Below are positions 1-9,329 of a stretch of DNA of 64,000 nt, one piece after another; position 1 is the first letter of the stretch; the number at the start of each line of letters is the position of its first letter. Under the pieces are notes generated by a model that saw only the letters and a list, made by a program, of their open reading frames with translations, was not told the DNA's origin and ran no database searches. Origin of the DNA: an uncultured Geobacteraceae bacterium (GTDB lineage Bacteria > Desulfobacterota > Desulfuromonadia > Geobacterales > Pseudopelobacteraceae); contig CAJAFV010000077.1 in NCBI GenBank assembly GCA_903939115.1, positions 1 to 64,000 of the forward strand, read 5' to 3'. The position numbers were made by a program, and so were the translations under genes.

Positions 1-231
1 ATGGCCCATGAAATAGTCAAATGCATCTGGCGGGACGACCTGGCAGACGTATCTGATGACAGCCGTGCATTGAGGCGGGTAAAGCAATCGCTTGAAGCCT
101 TTTTTGGTGCCGTGGATGATATTGAAGAAGCGGTCAAGGCGAAACTCCGCAACAAAGCTCCCGGCAGTCGGGATTATGATGTCCTCTATCAGAAATTTTA
201 CCATGACGAAATGGTCCGGAGAGGGTTGTAA
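1..231 (+). CDS. DUF507 family protein, C-terminal part (cut by window edge)
   Basis: The frame is open from base 1, so the gene probably begins before the window; the ATG at base 1 is likely an internal Met. The visible 76 residues fit the C-terminal part of the DUF507 family: a WRDDLADV stretch, a helical middle, and a closing segment with SRDYDVLYQKFYHDEM, where the family usually has a SREWxVLYxKYYxEEM-like pattern. The family's function is unknown. It lies 99 bases upstream of the transglycosylase start chosen here, on the same strand. Identification is by remembered motif similarity only. Confidence 0.6.
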   Translation: MAHEIVKCIWRDDLADVSDDSRALRRVKQSLEAFFGAVDDIEEAVKAKLRNKAPGSRDYDVLYQKFYHDEMVRRGL

Positions 232-330
232 GGGCATATTGCATACTCCCTGTTTTGGTGAGCGATGAAATTAGAAATCTTCACGGCCATGGGCAGACGC
301 TCGCGGCCATTTTCACGAAAGGCGGAATAT

Positions 331-2421
331 ATGTTGCAGCACTCAAGGCCTCTTCTGCTGGCCTTTACCGGAGCTATCTTTCTAACCTTCCCGGTTCTTG
401 CCTCAGCTGCCGATGACTATTTAAACCGGGCTGCAGTGCAGTATCGCGAAAAAGATTTCGGGAATGCCTATGCACTGGCCGGGAAATCTACCGATCTGGC
501 GCACCGGTCATTTGTACGCGGGATGGCTGCATTCCGGTTGGACAAATTTGATGAAGCAGCACTGTTCCTTGCTGAAGCGGAGCAGAAACTGCCGCTGATA
601 GCCGATTATGCTGCTTATTACCAGGCGGAGGCACTGCTGAAATTGAAGCGCTATCCTGCGGCATCTGCCAAAGCGGCCGCTATCCCGTCGGCATTTCCCT
701 CCTCCAAACTGATTCGCCGCTCAGAAAAGCTGAGTGCCGATATTCTCAATGATGCGGGCGATTATAAGGGAGCAGTCAAAGCGTATCAATCTTACATAGA
801 GAAATACACCACGGGTGGTGATGCCATTGATGCCAGTTTTTCTTTGGCGCGATGTCGGGAAGAGCTGGCTGACCTTAGCGGTGCCGTGATGATCTATCGA
901 AGCATCTGGCTTAACAGTCCGGCGTCGCCTCTTGCGGCAAAGTCGCAGGAACGGCTTAAACTGCTGGAGAAATCCCCCGTCAAAACTGCCCCCTATACGG
1001 CTGAAGAGCTTTTGAAGCGCGCCTCCACACTCTACGCCCAGAACGAGTTCAGCGCCTCCCTGAAAACTCTGGAAATGATCCCGGTTGCGTCTCAGCCCCA
1101 GGCCATTTCAAACCGGATTGATCTTCGGACCGGCATGGCCCAGTATCGGCTGCGCCAGTATAAACTGGCTGAAAAGCAGTTTGTCAAAGCCACCGCCAGT
1201 CCGCTGGCCGGAACGCGCTCGGAAGCCAGATTTTGGCTGGCCAAGTCACTTGATCGGCAGGAGCTGAAAGAGCTTGCTCTGACCATGTATCTGGAGTTGG
1301 CTGGTGAGGGGAAAAAACAGGAATTTTCTGACGATGCCCTGATTGAGGCTGCCGGATTACAGCGCGGTCTCGGGCATTACGGTGAAGCGGGTCGGTTGTT
1401 CGATCAGGCGGTCAAAGCTTCTTCTGAATCTAAAACGGTTGCCAGGCTCACCTGGGATCTGGGGTGGTGCCGGTATCTGGCGGGAGAATATCCGGCTGCC
1501 GTTGAAATATTAAAGGGATTGTTAAACGACGAAACCCAGCGGGAAAAGGTCTTGTACTGGCTGGGCCGGACGCTGGAAAAGAGCAGCGACGCTGCTGCGG
1601 CAACATATTACCGCACTCTGCTGGACGAATTCCCTGCCGGTTTCTATGCCACCTGGTATCGTGATCAGAAGGGAATCAAAGACAATCGGGAAGCGCTTGG
1701 CAGTCGCGACGCTCTTACCGAACTCCCCTTCCTGGCAGGATTTGACAAGCCGCGCCTGCTGGCATCTCTCGGTCTGTTTGAAGAGGCACGCACAGAGGCG
1801 GCTGCGGTCCGGAAAAAAATTGGTGAAAAGAAGGGGCAGTTCCCCGCACTCGCCCGGATATTTCTCGAAATGCAAGACTATGGGTCGGCAATCGCCCTGT
1901 TTATGCAAAACCGTCCCGTTGCCTGGGAAAAGGGGACTCTGCCACTCTGGACTGCCGGTTATCCTCGGGCTTACACGGAACTCGTCAGTCAAAACGCCCA
2001 GCTGAACGGGCTTTCGGAAGGGTTGGTATTGGCACTGATCCGGGCAGAAAGCGGCTTTGCCCCGGCTATAAAATCGGGTGCCGGAGCGATCGGATTGATG
2101 CAGATGATGCCTGCTACCGCGAAGATGACCGCCCATGAAAAAGGGGAATTTAATCCTCAGTTGTTGACCGTCCCTGAGTACAATATTCGTCTCGGAACGA
2201 AGCACCTTCACGACTTGATGAAAGAGCAGAGCGGTGATGTTGTCTCAATGGCGGCAGCATACAATGCCGGTTCAGGCGCGCTTGAAAGATGGAAAAAAAA
2301 ATATAAGGGGCTGAGCAAGGATGAATTCATTGAGAATATCCCCTATGAGGAAACCCGCAACTATGTGAAAAAGGTGTACGCCTCTGCGGCGACCTATCGC
2401 CAGTTGTATGGGATTAAGTAA
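331..2421 (+). CDS. slt: Soluble lytic murein transglycosylase with TPR-like repeats
   Basis: Periplasmic enzyme that cleaves the MurNAc-GlcNAc bond of peptidoglycan to give 1,6-anhydro products. The start at 331 gives a compact signal peptide (MLQHSRPLLLAF then a hydrophobic core ending VLASA) preceded by AAAGGCGG. An in-frame ATG at 265 would add 22 residues in front. The middle roughly 500 residues are Ala/Leu-rich helical repeats of TPR type, including a YtfN/BamD-like pattern of paired helices. The C-terminal SLT domain contains IRAESGF with the expected catalytic Glu (residue 595 counted from 265), then GAIGLMQMMPATA and AAYNAGSGA, all hallmark positions. It is followed by a strong hairpin terminator, so it is the last gene of its transcript. 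Confidence 0.93.
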   Translation: MLQHSRPLLLAFTGAIFLTFPVLASAADDYLNRAAVQYREKDFGNAYALAGKSTDLAHRSFVRGMAAFRLDKFDEAALFLAEAEQKLPLIADYAAYYQAEALLKLKRYPAASAKAAAIPSAFPSSKLIRRSEKLSADILNDAGDYKGAVKAYQSYIEKYTTGGDAIDASFSLARCREELADLSGAVMIYRSIWLNSPASPLAAKSQERLKLLEKSPVKTAPYTAEELLKRASTLYAQNEFSASLKTLEMIPVASQPQAISNRIDLRTGMAQYRLRQYKLAEKQFVKATASPLAGTRSEARFWLAKSLDRQELKELALTMYLELAGEGKKQEFSDDALIEAAGLQRGLGHYGEAGRLFDQAVKASSESKTVARLTWDLGWCRYLAGEYPAAVEILKGLLNDETQREKVLYWLGRTLEKSSDAAAATYYRTLLDEFPAGFYATWYRDQKGIKDNREALGSRDALTELPFLAGFDKPRLLASLGLFEEARTEAAAVRKKIGEKKGQFPALARIFLEMQDYGSAIALFMQNRPVAWEKGTLPLWTAGYPRAYTELVSQNAQLNGLSEGLVLALIRAESGFAPAIKSGAGAIGLMQMMPATAKMTAHEKGEFNPQLLTVPEYNIRLGTKHLHDLMKEQSGDVVSMAAAYNAGSGALERWKKKYKGLSKDEFIENIPYEETRNYVKKVYASAATYRQLYGIK

Positions 2422-2441
2422 AGGGATCCCGCAACAAAAAA

Positions 2442-2478
2442 ACGCTCCGTCAGGGTAATCCCGGCGGGGCGTTTTTTT
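2442..2478 (+). terminator. Rho-independent terminator after slt
   Basis: A 10-bp stem, ACGCTCCGTC pairing with GGCGGGGCGT (two G-U pairs), closes an 11-base loop and is followed directly by eight T residues. It starts 20 bases after the slt stop. Confidence 0.9.
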
Positions 2479-2930
2479 TGTTCGTGAAAATTCCTGTTTT
2501 GTCGCGACTCAGCTCACAACAAATAGATTGTCATTTTCAGTGGATTCGCCCTGCTGCCTGCTTAAATTGCAACCATTTCATGGTTTGGGGTCATGGTTTT
2601 GTCCCTCGTTATTTTGATGGATTTGTTTCCTGTCTGTATATGAAGTGCTACCGCTGTCCCCTATGTCGTTGCGTTATGACCTCCCGTCCTGATACCCATT
2701 TCAGCCGAATCCTTGGCTGCAAAGAAACCATCCGCACCTTGCTTGCTCTCCGTATAACAGCGGGCCGCTGGCTCCGCTCTTCCCTGTCTCTGCCTCGCAT
2801 GCGCCATTGGCTGGCAAATCTGAAACGTCACGGACTGGCCCACCTGACTTCCTCTTGGAAAGAAGGGTTGATAACCGCCTTTGACCGTTTGCTTGATATG
2901 CGTTTAGTCCCGGTAAGCCGGTCCATGTAA
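2478..2930 (+). CDS. DUF6431-like zinc-finger protein, transposon-associated type
   Basis: The predicted protein has CLNC near residue 28 and CPLC about 30 residues later, forming a probable four-Cys zinc site. A helical segment follows with GRWL, SLPRMRHWLANLKRH and a C-terminal LITAFDRLLDMRLVPVSRSM. I recall this layout from DUF6431 proteins, which are often found beside transposases; that is recall, not a search. The start is uncertain: the frame opens at a TTG inside the preceding terminator and no good ribosome-binding site is visible, so the N terminus may be truncated or the gene decayed. No transposase or terminal repeats were seen next to it. Confidence 0.5.
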   Translation: MFVKIPVLSRLSSQQIDCHFQWIRPAACLNCNHFMVWGHGFVPRYFDGFVSCLYMKCYRCPLCRCVMTSRPDTHFSRILGCKETIRTLLALRITAGRWLRSSLSLPRMRHWLANLKRHGLAHLTSSWKEGLITAFDRLLDMRLVPVSRSM

Positions 2931-3009
2931 TCCCGCAATAGCGATCACCACATAAGCGCCGGCAAAAAAGCAGCTTGACCATATACTAAAAAATGGTATA
3001 GGATACCTC

Positions 3010-3294
3010 ATGTCATGGATCGTCACATACAGCAAAAAGGCTGAAAAGCAGTACAACAGTTTGCCGACTATAGTACAGGATCGGCTTGACTTACTTACGG
3101 CAGAGATTGAATTATCCGGTCCCACTCGCGGTAACTGGAAAAATTATTCAAAGCTGGAAGGACGAAAAAATCAACACCATTGCCATATTAAAACTGGCAG
3201 GCCGACATACGTTGCTGTAAGGGAAGAAACTGACAATTCAATAAAACTTGTAGAGGTGATATATGCCGGGACTCACGAAAAAGCCCCATACTGA
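3010..3294 (+). CDS. HigB/RelE-like toxin
   Basis: 94 residues with the RelE/ParE-fold layout: MSWIVTYSKKAEKQYNSLP at the N terminus, a helix containing IVQDRLDLLTAEI, a central LEGRKNQHHCHIKTGRPTYV strand region, and a terminal VEVIYAGTHEKAPY strand. Families of this kind are ribosome-dependent mRNA endonucleases or gyrase inhibitors; which applies here is not decided by the sequence. It overlaps the downstream HTH gene by 32 bases, giving toxin-first (HigBA) order. A TATACT box lies 23 bases upstream of the ATG, with AGGA at a normal ribosome-binding distance. Confidence 0.8.
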   Translation: MSWIVTYSKKAEKQYNSLPTIVQDRLDLLTAEIELSGPTRGNWKNYSKLEGRKNQHHCHIKTGRPTYVAVREETDNSIKLVEVIYAGTHEKAPY

Positions 3295-3604
3295 GAATTT
3301 AATTCCGCTTCACCTGATGGTACACCCTGCTAATGTAGACACCATTACACGATATGTTGCGCAGCTTGAAAAGTCTGATTCTACCCCATGGCGTGAGGTT
3401 GCCGGTCGTCGTGGCTGCGTGCCTGCATCAATCTTGCGCGGCAGTAGGAGCAAGGCAGAAATGACACAGACTCGGTTGTCTGAACTTACTGGAATACCCC
3501 AGCGCCATATATCAGAAATGGAGCAGGGGAAGCGTACGATAGGCAAGGAAAATGCCAAGAAGCTGGCAGCAGCATTGAATGTTGATTACAGGGAGTTTCT
3601 GTAG
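3263..3604 (+). CDS. HigA-like XRE antitoxin
   Basis: 113 residues ending in a clear helix-turn-helix of the Cro/C1 type: MTQTRLSELTGIPQRHISEME followed by GKRTIGKENAKKLAAALNVD. The N-terminal 50 residues would be the toxin-contacting part. A GAGGTG ribosome-binding site lies within the toxin gene, six bases before the ATG. Antitoxins of this class neutralise the toxin and repress their own promoter, so the short palindrome-rich stretch just before 3010 is a plausible operator (inference). Confidence 0.82.
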   Translation: MPGLTKKPHTENLIPLHLMVHPANVDTITRYVAQLEKSDSTPWREVAGRRGCVPASILRGSRSKAEMTQTRLSELTGIPQRHISEMEQGKRTIGKENAKKLAAALNVDYREFL

Positions 3605-3898
3605 ACACCTTGAGAAATAAACAGCATCAGGCTTGCGTCGTTGCGCATTTATCCTGTCAAGTCAAGCGTATTGCAGAGGATCGGAAACAGGGACGCACCC
3701 TGCACAAAGTCGTCAGATCAATGCGACGGTACTTCCATATATTTTCGCAGCACATTGTTCATGGTTCTTAGACAATTCAGTGAATATTGCAGTACAACGA
3801 ACGAATCGTTGCCGTAGTCCCAATGTTCCGCCGGAACTTTGTACTCTTGTCGGCGTACAATGTTTCAGAAGAAGAACAGGGGGAAAGGGCAGAAACCG
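3605..3898. other. Intergenic region between two toxin-antitoxin pairs
   Basis: No complete gene is visible. A plus-strand frame near 3790 to 3905 reads YNERIVAVVPMFRRNFVLLS, which looks like the tail of a real protein without its start, so the stretch may be a gene remnant. This is weak evidence and no family was recognised. Confidence 0.3.
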
Positions 3899-4237
3899 TC
3901 AATCCTCCATCATGGTCTTAATTTTATCGACTACTTCAGCCAGAGTTCCTTTAGTGACATTTCCCTTCTTTTCAGCCTCCCGCTCCCGCCAATCCAAACT
4001 TTTAATCTGGTCGGCCAAGATAGCCCCCTTTTTGGGGTTGCCGTCAACCAGGACTTCAAAAGGATAGCCTTTGACTTGGGTAGTCATCGGAGAACACAGC
4101 ATCAGACCGATTCGCTCATTGTATTCAGATGGGGACAACACCAAGGCTGGCCGATGGCCTGAATGCTCGTGCCCAACCTGTGGATCAAAATTAAGCCACA
4201 CAATATCGCCTCGTGCTGGAATGTATGATTTCACCAT
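3899..4237 (-). CDS. mazF: MazF/PemK-like mRNA interferase toxin
   Basis: 112 residues with the PemK/MazF fold signature: IPARGDIVWLNFDPQVGHEHSGHRPALVLSP at the N terminus (the conserved RGDIVWxxFxP and RPALVLS segments), a central PMTTQVKGYPFEV strand and a late AILADQIKSLDW segment. Family members cleave single-stranded RNA at short motifs. It overlaps the upstream mazE-like gene by 7 bases, so translation is probably coupled. It is the second toxin-antitoxin pair in 1.5 kb and is on the opposite strand to the first. Confidence 0.9.
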   Translation of the reverse strand: MVKSYIPARGDIVWLNFDPQVGHEHSGHRPALVLSPSEYNERIGLMLCSPMTTQVKGYPFEVLVDGNPKKGAILADQIKSLDWREREAEKKGNVTKGTLAEVVDKIKTMMED

Positions 4238-4473
4238 ATCTCCTTGCCAACGGGCCTGCCGGTCTTCACTTCTGCATGTATGTTTTCATCAGTTACCTGC
4301 GAAAGTAAATCTGCCATAGAATATTTCTTCTTAACAACCGGCATCAGGATGATATTCCCCTTGTCTCGAACAATATTAATATCAGTATTTGCAGAAATTC
4401 CACACTCTTTTGCAATCACTTTTGGAATCCTAACGGCCAGGCTATTCCCCCATTGATGCGCTTTCGCCAACAT
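4231..4473 (-). CDS. mazE: MazE-like AbrB/SpoVT antitoxin
   Basis: 80 residues. The N-terminal half is an AbrB-type swapped-hairpin DNA-binding domain (AHQWGNSLAVRIPKVIAKECG), and the C-terminal half is polar and likely disordered until it binds the toxin. The order antitoxin then toxin, with overlap, is the usual mazEF order. The roughly 170 bases between this gene and mutS hold its promoter. Confidence 0.88.
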   Translation of the reverse strand: MLAKAHQWGNSLAVRIPKVIAKECGISANTDINIVRDKGNIILMPVVKKKYSMADLLSQVTDENIHAEVKTGRPVGKEIW

Positions 4474-4645
4474 ATCATGCTCACTTTCTTGTCATATTTA
4501 GATTTTTCGTGATGCCAAGAATTAATCTATCAGAGTATATACAAAGTATCAACGCTATAATGACAGTATATCGCTCCGCCTTGAAATGCATGAAACCGTG
4601 TGTTACAACCGAGCACCGATTTCAGCAGGCGAAAGGCACGAACAG

Positions 4646-7258
4646 ATGGCAGAGCAAACACCCATGATGCGACAATATCTGGAGATCAAGTCGGGCTATC
4701 CCGACGCGATCCTTTTTTTTCGCATGGGGGATTTCTATGAAATGTTTCTGGATGACGCGCTGCTGGCTTCACGTCTCCTGGATATTTCCTTAACATCCCG
4801 GAACAAAGGGAGTGGCGATGAAATTCCCTTCTGCGGCGTTCCCTACCATTCGGTTGCTCCCTATATTGCCAAACTGATTGAACTCGGCCACAAAGTGGCT
4901 ATCTGCGAGCAGGTCGAAGATCCGAAACAGGCCAAGGGCATTGTCCGGCGGGAAGTCGTCAGGGTCGTTACCCCCGGCCTTCTGATCGAGTCGGAGAGCC
5001 TGGTCCCGGACGAGAATAACTATCTGCTGGCGCTCTGCGAAGTTTCAGGCAGCAGCTGGGGTTGTGCCTGGCTGGATGTCTCTACCGGTGAATTCCGCGC
5101 TACCGAACAGACAGGTTCGGCGGCTGCGCTGGCTGAAGCGGTCGGGATCAACCCGCGCGAAATTCTTATCTCCGATTCCCTTGACCGCGAAAACCTGCCT
5201 GCCGATCTCCGTGCATTCCTGAACGAACGCATAATTTCCCGCGCCCCGGCCTGGATCTACGATCGCGACTATGCGACGAAGCTTCTCTGTGACCATTTCG
5301 GGGCGGCATCGGTCGAAGCGCTCGGGCTTGAAGGGGCGCCTGCGGCACTGCTGGCCGCCGCCGCGGCCCTCTATTATCTACTGGAAAACCGCAAGTCGGC
5401 GCTGCCGCATATTCGGGATATTATTGTATCCCGGCGCAGTCAGCATCTGGCACTTGACCCTGCCACCCGCCGCAACCTCGAGATCACCGCCAGTATGGCG
5501 GAGGGGAAACGCTCTGGTTCACTGCTCGGGTGCCTTGATCGCACCGGCACGGCAATGGGTGCCCGCCGTTTGAAACAGTGGCTCAGCTATCCGTTGATTG
5601 AGCTTGAGCCGATCAGGCAGCGCCTCGATGCGGTAGCGGAGCTTCTGGAGTCGTCGGATGTGCGTGAAAAACTTACCGCGCGCCTGAAAAACGTTGCGGA
5701 CCTGGAGCGTCTGAACGGCCGAATCGGCATGGCCAGTGCCGGTGGTCGTGACCTGCGGGCACTGCATGATTCACTGGCCCATCTGCCCCCTTTACTCGAT
5801 CTGCTGGCGGGTACGGTGAGCTCTCTGTTGCAGTCGCTGCTGGTCTCTATCGATCCTCTGGATGATCTCCTGCAGCTGATGTCGCGCGGAATTATCGATA
5901 GTCCGCCATTTTCGCTTCGTGACGGCGGGATAATCGCACCCGGATATAATGCCGAGCTTGACGAACTGCGTGCCATCAGCAGTGAAGGTAAAGGTTTCAT
6001 CGCCCGCCTGGAAGCTCAGGAGCGGGCCCGTACCGGTATCTCCACCCTTAAAATCCGCTACAACCGGGTCTTCGGCTATTCTATCGAAATTACCAAAAGC
6101 AATCTGGCTGCGGTACCTGCTGATTACGTCCGGCGACAGACACTCGCCAATGCCGAGCGCTACATCACCGAAGAACTAAAGAACTACGAAGAGAAGGTGC
6201 TTGGAGCCGAAGAACGCATCTGTACGCTCGAATTCACGCTGTTTCAGGAAATTCGGGAACTGGTGGCCGGTCAGGCCGAGCGGATCTCCCGCACCGCAGA
6301 CGGCGTGGCAATCCTTGATGTGCTGCTCTCCCTGGCAACAGTGGCGTATGAACGCAATTACTGTAAGCCGCTTGTTGATAATTCCGCTGTCATTGACATC
6401 CGTGACGGCCGTCATCCGGTGATCGAAGCGATGAAGCTGGGAGAGCGCTTCGTGCCGAACGATACGCTGCTTGATGCTGAAACGAACCAGCTTTTAATGA
6501 TTACTGGCCCGAATATGGCGGGTAAATCGACCTATATGCGTCAGGTCGCGCTGATCACTCTGATGGCTCAGGCCGGCAGTTTCGTCCCGGCCTCTGAGGC
6601 GCACATCGGCATTGCCGACCGGATTTTCACCCGGGTCGGTGCCGGTGACAATCTGGCCCGCGGCCAGTCAACCTTCATGCTGGAGATGATGGAGGCGGCC
6701 GGAATCCTTCGTAACGCCACCCCGCAGAGCCTTATAATCATGGATGAAATCGGCCGCGGCACCTCAACCTTTGACGGTGTTTCAATCGCCTGGGCCGTTG
6801 CGGAGTATATCCACGACACCCCCACCTGCCGTAGTCGGACACTCTTTGCCACCCACTACCACGAGCTGACGGAACTGGCCGTGACCCGGGAACGGATCAA
6901 AAACTTCACCGTAGCAGTGCGGGAGTGGAACGATCAAATTATCTTCCTGCGCACGATCATTCCCGGCGGTGCGTCTCATTCCTACGGTATCCAGGTGGCC
7001 CGCCTTGCCGGCATGCCGTCTGATGTCATCGAACGCGCCAAGGAAATCCTGCGCAACCTGGAAAGTGGCGAGTTTGAAGAAGGTGCCCCACGGTTGGCCA
7101 AGAGCAGCAGGAAGCAGCAACGTGAACAGTCTCCCCAGTTTTCACTGTTTGAAACCAGCGAAGATCAGCTGCGTCAGCGCCTGAAAAAACTTAATATATC
7201 CACACTGACCCCGCTTGAAGCGCTTAACCTGTTGGATGAATTGAAACGGATGGTGTGA
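4646..7258 (+). CDS. mutS: DNA mismatch repair protein MutS
   Basis: Mismatch-recognition ATPase; 870 residues from the start at 4646 ([15 protein letters not shown], matching the family N terminus). An upstream in-frame ATG at 4586 would add 20 unconserved residues. The mismatch-binding GDFYEMF motif (Phe-X-Glu) is at about residues 28 to 34, followed by the connector [14 protein letters not shown]. The ATPase domain has Walker A GPNMAGKS at 621 to 628, Walker B and signature [12 protein letters not shown], and the ATHYHEL switch. The C-terminal tail ends in the LDELKRMV segment typical of the tetramerisation region. No MutL gene is adjacent. Confidence 0.97.
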   Translation: MAEQTPMMRQYLEIKSGYPDAILFFRMGDFYEMFLDDALLASRLLDISLTSRNKGSGDEIPFCGVPYHSVAPYIAKLIELGHKVAICEQVEDPKQAKGIVRREVVRVVTPGLLIESESLVPDENNYLLALCEVSGSSWGCAWLDVSTGEFRATEQTGSAAALAEAVGINPREILISDSLDRENLPADLRAFLNERIISRAPAWIYDRDYATKLLCDHFGAASVEALGLEGAPAALLAAAAALYYLLENRKSALPHIRDIIVSRRSQHLALDPATRRNLEITASMAEGKRSGSLLGCLDRTGTAMGARRLKQWLSYPLIELEPIRQRLDAVAELLESSDVREKLTARLKNVADLERLNGRIGMASAGGRDLRALHDSLAHLPPLLDLLAGTVSSLLQSLLVSIDPLDDLLQLMSRGIIDSPPFSLRDGGIIAPGYNAELDELRAISSEGKGFIARLEAQERARTGISTLKIRYNRVFGYSIEITKSNLAAVPADYVRRQTLANAERYITEELKNYEEKVLGAEERICTLEFTLFQEIRELVAGQAERISRTADGVAILDVLLSLATVAYERNYCKPLVDNSAVIDIRDGRHPVIEAMKLGERFVPNDTLLDAETNQLLMITGPNMAGKSTYMRQVALITLMAQAGSFVPASEAHIGIADRIFTRVGAGDNLARGQSTFMLEMMEAAGILRNATPQSLIIMDEIGRGTSTFDGVSIAWAVAEYIHDTPTCRSRTLFATHYHELTELAVTRERIKNFTVAVREWNDQIIFLRTIIPGGASHSYGIQVARLAGMPSDVIERAKEILRNLESGEFEEGAPRLAKSSRKQQREQSPQFSLFETSEDQLRQRLKKLNISTLTPLEALNLLDELKRMV

Positions 7259-7357
7259 GGTGGGCCATAAACTCATCTCATAAACGTATTGCCAATTGCA
7301 TTTTTTGTAGTAAAGTCTCTTGCGGAATAAATTACCTGTTTTACCTGGGAGGGTTGT

Positions 7358-8155
7358 GTGAAAAAGATTGCCTTTGTATTATGCGTAGTGCTGATTAGTG
7401 TCACTCTTGGCTGGGCGAGCGGCATGAAGAAGAAAAAGCTGCCACCCTACGAGTATGGAAGCGTGACGATCAGCAATTACTCACAACAGGGAGGAATGCA
7501 GCCGGTGCTGTTTGATCACTGGCTGCACCGGCAGTATGCGACGTGCAGGCTCTGCCATGTTGATATCGGTTTCGGAATGACCGCCGGCTCTACAAAGATT
7601 CGGGCAGTCGATAATATGAAGGGCTATTACTGCGGTGCATGCCATAACGGCAAGCAGAGCACGGTTTTCAAAAAGAAGGTATTTGAGTCGTGTGCCAAGG
7701 ATTATAGCAGGGACGATAACAAGCGCTGCACTAGGTGCCATGTCCTCGAAAGAAGCAGCGCCAGAGAAGAAGAATTCGAACGTTTCGCGGGGAGAATGCC
7801 CAAAGAACGGCTTGGAAACGGCATAAATTGGGAAAAAGCAGAGGAACAGGGCCTGGTAAAACCTGTCGACCAACTGGAAGGCGTTTCGGCCATCAAACAG
7901 AAGCTCAAAGTCCAGCCGGACTTTTCACTTAAGTCAAAAGTAGACGGGATGCCGGACATCATCTTCTCGCACAAAAAACATACGGTCTGGAATGGTTGTG
8001 AACTCTGTCACCCGGATATTTTTGTCGGCATTAAAAAGGGAGCGACCAAATATACCATGGTTGATCTCTTTGAAGGCAGATACTGTGGGGTATGCCACGA
8101 CAAGGTCGCATTCCCGCAAACAGACTGCACACGCTGCCATAGCAAGCAGCCATAG
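7358..8155 (+). CDS. Six-heme c7-type cytochrome c
   Basis: 265 residues with a signal peptide (MKKIAFVLCVVLISVTLGWA) and six CXXCH heme sites: CRLCH, CGACH, CTRCH, CELCH, CGVCH, CTRCH. They fall in two triheme halves, each with a preceding FxHxxH-type pair (FDHWLH, FSHKKH) supplying axial His ligands, the c7-type triheme pattern known from Geobacter periplasmic and outer-surface cytochromes. It probably carries electrons in the periplasm. A GTG start follows GGGAGG. It heads an operon with a small exported protein and a paralogous six-heme cytochrome. Confidence 0.92.
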   Translation: MKKIAFVLCVVLISVTLGWASGMKKKKLPPYEYGSVTISNYSQQGGMQPVLFDHWLHRQYATCRLCHVDIGFGMTAGSTKIRAVDNMKGYYCGACHNGKQSTVFKKKVFESCAKDYSRDDNKRCTRCHVLERSSAREEEFERFAGRMPKERLGNGINWEKAEEQGLVKPVDQLEGVSAIKQKLKVQPDFSLKSKVDGMPDIIFSHKKHTVWNGCELCHPDIFVGIKKGATKYTMVDLFEGRYCGVCHDKVAFPQTDCTRCHSKQP

Positions 8156-8163
8156 GATATGCC

Positions 8164-8490
8164 ATGAAAATAAAACCGGGCATAGTTTGTTCTTTTGTTA
8201 TCCTGATAATTACACTGTTGCTGTGCGCTCTGCCGCCGAATGGTGTGTGCGGTGATCCGCCATGGCGGGTGGAATTCGATGAGACCTGCGCCAATACGTC
8301 TTCCGCCATGACCCTCTCTCTGCCTGAACTGCAGGCGCTGATAACGCGATGCGAAAAGCTGGAGAAAGCCATAGAACAACTGGATGAATCAACGCGAAAG
8401 GTGTTCCTGAAAAGAATACTCATGTGCAAAAACCTGTATCAATTTGTACTTGATTCAAAAAAAAGCACACCTGAGAAAACAGCGCAATGA
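8164..8490 (+). CDS. Small exported protein between two cytochromes
   Basis: 108 residues, no family recognised. The N terminus is a long hydrophobic signal peptide (to about NGVCG). The mature part has only two Cys and no heme site, and it is predicted to be helical (SLPELQALITRCEKLEKAIEQL with heptad-like spacing, then RKVFLKRILMCKNLYQFVLD). The start is 8 bases after the first cytochrome stop, and its last 4 bases overlap the start of the second cytochrome (ATGA), so the three are translated together. A partner, maturation or anchoring role for the cytochromes is a guess. Confidence 0.75.
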   Translation: MKIKPGIVCSFVILIITLLLCALPPNGVCGDPPWRVEFDETCANTSSAMTLSLPELQALITRCEKLEKAIEQLDESTRKVFLKRILMCKNLYQFVLDSKKSTPEKTAQ

Positions 8491-9317
8491 AGAGTTCGCA
8501 CGGTATGAAAAATCTGTGTATAGCGGTATTACTCGTGACAACAGTGTTTCTCTGGGGCGGTGACAGTTACGCTGCCGACCGGGCTGAACTCGCAGGCATT
8601 ATTAAGACCATTCCGCCCAACGGGCCATATTGGAAATACGGCACATTGGAAATGCGCCGTAGAACCAAAAAGGCCGGCATGGCCGCAGTCGTTTTCGCTC
8701 ACTGGAGCCATAGAACCCGATATACCTGCCGTGTCTGTCATGAGGAGCTCGGCTTCAGTATGCGTTCCGGCGATACCGGTATATCGAGGGCACAGTATGT
8801 CGCGGGGAAGTACTGCGGAGCGTGTCATAATGGCGTAACAGCCTTTACCGTACAGGAGGGGACGGTACGCCACTGTGACAAATGCCATGTAAAAGAGACC
8901 ACAGCGTTGGAAAAACAGTTCGAGGCGTTTGCCAAGGAGCTGCCGTTTGCTAATTTCGGTAACGGTATTGACTGGTCTGAGGCGATTAAAACCGGCGCGA
9001 TTCATCCCCAAAACGCCCTGACCGGTGAAAAGCCGATCCTGCCGCTCCCGGCGAAACTGAAAGTGCCGATGAAGCTTGGCACTGCGGCGCCACGCAGTGA
9101 TGTGACCTTCTCCCATGAAGAACATTATTTTGAGATGGACTGTTCGGCTTGTCACCCGGACATCTTCAATATCAAGAAGAAGGGTACCAAGGCCTTCAAT
9201 ATGGAAAATAATATCTACGGTAATTATTGCGGGGTCTGCCACATGCGGGTTGCCTTCCCCATGACCGACTGCAAGCGCTGTCATTCGCAAATGTCGGGAA
9301 ACTATGTGCCGCAATAA
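8487..9317 (+). CDS. Six-heme c7-type cytochrome c, paralogue of the upstream one
   Basis: 276 residues with a signal peptide (ending DSYAA) and six CXXCH sites: CRVCH, CGACH, CDKCH, CSACH, CGVCH, CKRCH. The domain plan, heme spacing and FxHxxH elements (FAHWSH, FSHEEH) match the first cytochrome, including a shared FGNGI/LGNGI-xW linker between the two triheme halves, so the two genes come from a duplication. Its start overlaps the small exported protein gene by 4 bases. The RRM gene follows after 12 bases. Confidence 0.92.
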   Translation: MKSSHGMKNLCIAVLLVTTVFLWGGDSYAADRAELAGIIKTIPPNGPYWKYGTLEMRRRTKKAGMAAVVFAHWSHRTRYTCRVCHEELGFSMRSGDTGISRAQYVAGKYCGACHNGVTAFTVQEGTVRHCDKCHVKETTALEKQFEAFAKELPFANFGNGIDWSEAIKTGAIHPQNALTGEKPILPLPAKLKVPMKLGTAAPRSDVTFSHEEHYFEMDCSACHPDIFNIKKKGTKAFNMENNIYGNYCGVCHMRVAFPMTDCKRCHSQMSGNYVPQ

Positions 9318-9329
9318 GGAAAACTGAGT

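Noticed and set aside
1522-2211. Leftward frame (229 aa) opposite slt
   Set aside because: Covers the SLT catalytic region on the other strand and has no domain.
3790-3905. A third gene between the two toxin-antitoxin pairs
   Set aside because: The reading frame lacks a start and any recognisable family; noted only as a possible remnant.
7259-7357. Riboswitch (c-di-GMP or cGAMP type) before the cytochrome operon
   Set aside because: Such riboswitches often precede Geobacter cytochromes, but the conserved core sequences were not found in this leader.
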